From Streptomyces sp. NBC_01717 (lineage in GTDB: Bacteria; Actinomycetota; Actinomycetes; Streptomycetales; Streptomycetaceae), in the NCBI RefSeq assembly GCF_036248255.1, contig NZ_CP109178.1, positions 8,747,001 through 8,811,000 on the forward strand: a stretch of 64,000 nucleotides of DNA. Direction: 5' to 3'. Position numbers and translations under genes: made by a program. This document shows, piece by piece, positions 60,582 to 64,000 of this stretch. Numbering within the stretch: position 1 is the stretch's first letter; the number at the start of each line of letters is the position of its first letter. Under the pieces are notes generated by a model, which was not told the DNA's origin, ran no database searches, and saw nothing but the letters and a program-made list of their open reading frames with translations.

Positions 60582-61502
60582 TCACTTGAGACCGGCAGTT
60601 GCGAAGCCCTGCACGAAATAGCGCTGGCCGATGAGGAAGAGCACGACCATGGGGAGGGTGGCGAGCGTCGTGCCCGCCATCAGGAAGTGCCACTGGGTGC
60701 CGTTCTCCGTCTTGAAGACGGAGAGCCCGACCTGGATAACCCGCAGGCTGTCCGTGCGGGTCACCAGCAGTGGCCAGAGGAAGTTGTTCCAGGACGACTC
60801 GAAGGTCAGCAGCGCCACCGTGGTGAGTGCGGGCTTGACCTGCGGTGTCATGATCCGTGCGTAGATCCGGAACTCGCCGAGCCCGTCCAGCCGGGCCGCC
60901 TCCTCCAGCTCCACCGGAAGGTCCAGATAGAACTGGCGGAAGAGAAAGACGGCGAACGGGGTGACGGCGCCGGGGACGATCAGCGCCCACCAGGAGTCCA
61001 GCCAGCCGCTGCCGCCCTGGCCGAAGATGTCGTTCCCGCCGGCCAGCGGCATGAAGCGGACGATCAGGAACTCCGGCAGCACCTTCGTGTACGTCGGGAT
61101 CATCAGCGCGGCGATGAAGAGATAGAAGATGACCTCGCTGCCACGGAACCTGATGCGGGCCAGGGAGTACCCGGCCATCGACGCCACCAGCACATTGAGC
61201 ACCGTGTGGCTGATGGCGATGATGAAGCTGTTGCGGGCGTACGTGGCGAACGGCGCCGCCTTCAGCGCGTCGAGGTAGTTACCGAACTCCCAGTGCTGCG
61301 GCAGCAGTCCGGCGTTTTGCGAGGCGATCTCCGCCGGTGTCTTGAGCGAGGTGAGCACCATCCAGATGAACGGCACCACCATCAGCAGCGAGATGACGGC
61401 CAGCGTCACGTAGAGCGCGATCCGCCCGGCGGAGACCATTGTGGACGGGCCACGCGCGGGACGTGGCCGGGCGCTCGACTTCTGCAGCTCAGCTGTGGCC
61501 AC
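60582..61502 (-). CDS. Sugar ABC transporter permease (MalG type)
   Basis: A 306-residue inner-membrane permease with six helices and the EAA loop ELEEAARLDGLGEFRIYARI (about residue 198) that docks to the ATPase. It partners the permease encoded upstream. GTG 61502 is preceded by GGAGG and overlaps the previous gene by 14 bases. No ATPase gene is in the operon, so a shared MsiK-type ATPase encoded elsewhere is probably used. Confidence 0.93.
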   Translation of the reverse strand: MATAELQKSSARPRPARGPSTMVSAGRIALYVTLAVISLLMVVPFIWMVLTSLKTPAEIASQNAGLLPQHWEFGNYLDALKAAPFATYARNSFIIAISHTVLNVLVASMAGYSLARIRFRGSEVIFYLFIAALMIPTYTKVLPEFLIVRFMPLAGGNDIFGQGGSGWLDSWWALIVPGAVTPFAVFLFRQFYLDLPVELEEAARLDGLGEFRIYARIMTPQVKPALTTVALLTFESSWNNFLWPLLVTRTDSLRVIQVGLSVFKTENGTQWHFLMAGTTLATLPMVVLFLIGQRYFVQGFATAGLK

Positions 61503-62457
61503 GGGTGCCTCCCATGATCCGCCGGTTGACCAGGGTGAACCCCATGAGCAGCACGAACAGCACCAGTGACTGCGCACAGGCGTAGCCGACGCGGAACTCC
61601 CGGAAGGCGGACTTGTAGATCTCGTACGTCATCATCGTGGTGCTGTTGGCGGGGCCGCCGTCGGTCAGGATGTAGATCTGGTCGAAGGACTGGAACGCGC
61701 TGATCATCGACGTGATGAGCACGAAGAACGTGGCGGGTTTCAGCAGCGGCAGCGTGATCGAGAAGAACTGCCGCACCTTGGAAGCACCGTCCACCGAAGC
61801 GGCCTCGTACAGCTCCTTCGGCAGGGACTGCAGTGCGGCCAGGTAGATGAGCATCTTCATGCCGATGCCCTGCCAGATTCCGACAAGGATCACCGAGGGC
61901 ATCGCCCACGTCGTCGACGAGAGCCAGGCCGGCCCGTCGATCCCGAGGAACGAGAGCAGCGCGTTCAGCAGCCCGTTGCCAGGGTTGTAGATCCACAGCC
62001 AGACCAGTGCGATCGCGACGGTCGCCGTCACCTGTGGCAGGAAGATCGCGGTACGGAAGATGCCGCGGGCTCGCAGTCCGGTGTGCAGCGCCAGGGCCAT
62101 CAGCAGCCCCAACGCCATCCCGAACGGCACGGTGAAGAAGGTGTAGACGACCGTGTTGACGATGGACTTTCGGAAGACCGCGTCGTCCAGCATGTCCCGG
62201 AAGTTGTCCAGGCCGACGAACTGTGGCGCAGTCAGCACGTCGTACTTCGTGAAGGCCAGGACCACCGAGGCGACGACCGGCAGGCCGATCCAGAGCGAGG
62301 CGTGCAGCAGGGCGGGCGCCACCATCAGCATTCCGGCCCGGCGCCGACGGCGCCCCGGACCCGTCGGGACCCTGCCGGTACGCTTCGGCACCGTCTTCTT
62401 CTCAGGCGGGGAAGGCGGCCGTGCGGGCCTGGCCTTCACTACGGATGTCGTTCCCAC
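61489..62457 (-). CDS. Sugar ABC transporter permease (MalF type)
   Basis: A 322-residue permease with a basic N-terminus, six membrane helices and the EAA motif ELYEAASVDGASKVRQFFSI (about residue 219). Works with the second permease and the solute-binding lipoprotein to import oligosaccharides. GTG start at 62457, 12 bases after the binding-protein stop. Confidence 0.93.
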   Translation of the reverse strand: MGTTSVVKARPARPPSPPEKKTVPKRTGRVPTGPGRRRRRAGMLMVAPALLHASLWIGLPVVASVVLAFTKYDVLTAPQFVGLDNFRDMLDDAVFRKSIVNTVVYTFFTVPFGMALGLLMALALHTGLRARGIFRTAIFLPQVTATVAIALVWLWIYNPGNGLLNALLSFLGIDGPAWLSSTTWAMPSVILVGIWQGIGMKMLIYLAALQSLPKELYEAASVDGASKVRQFFSITLPLLKPATFFVLITSMISAFQSFDQIYILTDGGPANSTTMMTYEIYKSAFREFRVGYACAQSLVLFVLLMGFTLVNRRIMGGTRGHS

Positions 62458-62469
62458 AGTGACGGGTCC

Positions 62470-63738
62470 TCACATCCTGCCGATGGCGGCCTCGGCGAGC
62501 CGGCCGAGTTCCGCGATGGCGTCCTTCGCGGACTGACCGCCCACGATCGCGGGCTCCAGCGTCGGCTTGATCTTCTCGCGTATCTCCATCCAGGCCGCAG
62601 TGCCGCCCTCCGAGCAGGCATCGCCCATGCTCTGCAGAGAGAGATCGACGAACTTGTTCTCCTTCACGTAGCTGGTGTCGTTGAGGTCCTTCAGCCCCGG
62701 CACCGAGCCCCGCTGCTCGGCGGCGCCGAGGATCGACTCGGGCGTCGCGAGGTGCTCGACGAGCGCACGGGCCGCGGCAGGGTGCTTGGAGCTTGCGGAC
62801 TGGGAGACGAGCGTGCCGCCCTGAAGCATCGCCGGCTTGCGGTTGGCGAGGATGAACGCACCCACCTTGTCACCCTCGATCAGCTCCGGATTGGTGTCCT
62901 TCAGCTGATTCCACAGGGCGCTGGTCGACATCATCATCGACGCCTTGCCGGTCTGGATGTTCGACGGAGCACCGAGGTCGGTCTTCTTGGCGTAGTCCGA
63001 CGAGCCGTCCTTGATCAGGTCCTTGAAGAACTGTAGCGCCTCCACCCCACGGGCGTTGTTGAACAGCACCTTCTTGCCGTCCGCGCTGAAGAGCCGGCCG
63101 CCGTTGGCGAAGAGGAACGTCTCCCAGCACTGGCGCAGATCGATCGAGAACGGGTCGAAACCGAGGTGACCATCCCTCGTCAACTGCCTTGACACAGCCC
63201 GCAGTTCGGCCCAGTTGGCCGGAGTCTTCTTGATTCCCGCCTCGGCGAAGTGGTCCTTGCGGTACACGACGATGCGAGTGTCGAGGACGACCGGCAGCGC
63301 GTACAGCCTGCCGTCGTACCGCGACGGCTCCAGCACCCGCTTCTCGTAGTCGTGCGCGGAGGCCAGCTTCTCCGGCAGCTCGGCGATCGCCTTCTTGGCG
63401 GCGAACGGCGGGATCCAGCCGACCCCCATCATCAGTACATCGGGCAACAGCCCGCCCGCGAGGCCCGTGGTGATCTTCTCGTTGAGCTGGGCGTACGTGG
63501 TGTAGTCGACGTTCACCTTGACCTTGGGATGCTTCTTCCTGAAACCCCCGAGGATCTCCTTCTCCAGCAGCGACTTGCCGTCGGCGCCTTCGTAGATCGG
63601 GGTGAGCAGCGTGATCTCGCCCTCGGCGGGGCCGTCGGCGGAGCCGGCCGTCGATGTGCCGGTACCGCATCCGCCGAGCGCTGCGGCAGCGGCGCCCGCA
63701 CCGATTGCGGCGAGCAGCGACCGTCTGTTGAGTTCCAT
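62470..63738 (-). CDS. Sugar-binding lipoprotein of the ABC transporter
   Basis: A 422-residue extracellular solute-binding protein. The N-terminus has NRRSLLAAIG and lipobox LGGC (Cys24), giving a twin-arginine-like lipoprotein signal. The two-lobe domain includes EITLLTPIYEGADGKSLLEK and LLPDVLMMGVGWIPPF. It captures the oligosaccharide released by the secreted lyase. ATG 63738 is the first gene of a ~14-kb operon with the promoter region facing the LacI gene. Confidence 0.94.
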   Translation of the reverse strand: MELNRRSLLAAIGAGAAAAALGGCGTGTSTAGSADGPAEGEITLLTPIYEGADGKSLLEKEILGGFRKKHPKVKVNVDYTTYAQLNEKITTGLAGGLLPDVLMMGVGWIPPFAAKKAIAELPEKLASAHDYEKRVLEPSRYDGRLYALPVVLDTRIVVYRKDHFAEAGIKKTPANWAELRAVSRQLTRDGHLGFDPFSIDLRQCWETFLFANGGRLFSADGKKVLFNNARGVEALQFFKDLIKDGSSDYAKKTDLGAPSNIQTGKASMMMSTSALWNQLKDTNPELIEGDKVGAFILANRKPAMLQGGTLVSQSASSKHPAAARALVEHLATPESILGAAEQRGSVPGLKDLNDTSYVKENKFVDLSLQSMGDACSEGGTAAWMEIREKIKPTLEPAIVGGQSAKDAIAELGRLAEAAIGRM

Positions 63739-63810
63739 GGGACACCCCTCTGGAGGTGGAAGCTGTAGATCGATCCAGCGATGGCAACCCGGCCACTACT
63801 GGGAAGCGCT

Positions 63811-63931
63811 AGTAAATCGATGCACTGATGCTAGGAACGCCTCAAGAGAGACGTCAACAGCTGATGCACGAGAATTTTCAAGGGAGTTAACAGGTGTACC
63901 GGTGAAGAGTGTTCAGTAAATCGGTACACTG
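63811..63931. promoter_or_regulatory. Two LacI-type operators in the divergent promoter
   Basis: AGTAAATCGATGCACTG (63811-63827) and AGTAAATCGGTACACTG (63915-63931) match at 15 of 17 bases, in the same orientation, 104 bases apart. The second has CAGT...ACTG outer arms. One lies just before the binding-protein gene, the other just before the LacI gene. Confidence 0.8.
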
Positions 63932-63963
63932 GATCGTCGAATGGGTTCCGAACCGGAGGTGGC

Positions 63964-64000
63964 ATGAGCGGGGTAACGATCCATCAGGTCGCGGAGGCTG
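63964..64000 (+). CDS. LacI-family transcriptional regulator, 5' end only
   Basis: Only the first 12 codons lie in the window. They read VTIHQVAEA, the start of the LacI helix-turn-helix. GGAGG at about 63956 precedes ATG 63964. It is divergent from the polysaccharide operon and likely represses it through the sites at 63811 and 63915, with an oligosaccharide as inducer (inference). Confidence 0.8.
   Translation, partial: MSGVTIHQVAEA

Overview
The window is high-GC actinobacterial DNA, almost certainly from a Streptomyces chromosome. It has GTG and ATG starts with GGAGG-type ribosome sites, long runs of 4-base gene overlaps, and gene families typical of that genus (TniQ/TnsA-like transposases, SpoIIE-type phosphatase, MpaB, TPR protein kinase, twin-arginine enzymes). 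No rRNA, tRNA or CRISPR array was seen.

1-20.7 kb: a hypoxia/dormancy-type island. It holds polyphosphate kinase 2 (cut by the window edge), a divergent [NiFe]-hydrogenase locus (maturation protease; beta, cyclic-nucleotide-domain, gamma, small and large subunits), DUF1876 and SHOCT small proteins, a DUF1918-HTH-flavin reductase-like fusion, a CBS-BON protein, a GAF-PP2C phosphatase, and a DUF2231 membrane protein. These are followed by a flavinylation module (ferric reductase, FMN-binding protein, ApbE) beside a two-component system, and a GNAT/acyl-CoA ligase fusion. Palindromes of the form GGGCC-N4-GGCCC, with the layout of the mycobacterial DosR box, sit before the hydrogenase operon, the DUF1876 gene and the GNAT ligase.

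21-30 kb: a Tn7-like transposition module on the minus strand (TnsA, TnsB, TniB/TnsC-like ATPase, and two different TniQ proteins) joined by 4-base overlaps. No CRISPR genes accompany it. A pair of about 58-bp imperfect repeats lies upstream of tnsA.

30-38 kb: a patchy accessory region with a possible cupin remnant, a frameshifted luciferase-like oxidoreductase, a TDT/SLAC1 transporter, an HD hydrolase with a GlxA-type regulator, a TetX-like flavin monooxygenase with its TetR repressor and clear operators, and a relic of an IS5-type transposase.

37.7-42.3 kb: a glycosyltransferase group: a GT2 enzyme, a small secreted repeat protein with a strong promoter, and a three-domain glycosyltransferase fusion. 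A decayed LysR gene follows. 42.3-49.7 kb: DUF427 protein, TetR/SDR pair with three operator copies, MpaB-family protein, Ser/Thr kinase with TPRs, and a phytoene-desaturase-like oxidoreductase.

49.7-64 kb: one long minus-strand polysaccharide-utilisation operon: solute-binding lipoprotein, two permeases, SDR, two heparinase II/III-family lyases, DUF624 protein, beta-helix protein, SGNH esterase, PL8 lyase and acetyl-xylan-esterase-family enzyme. It is divergent from a LacI-family regulator cut by the window end. Two near-identical 17-bp sites in the shared promoter region are the likely LacI operators. The set points to uptake and lyase-based breakdown of an acylated, uronic-acid-containing polysaccharide.
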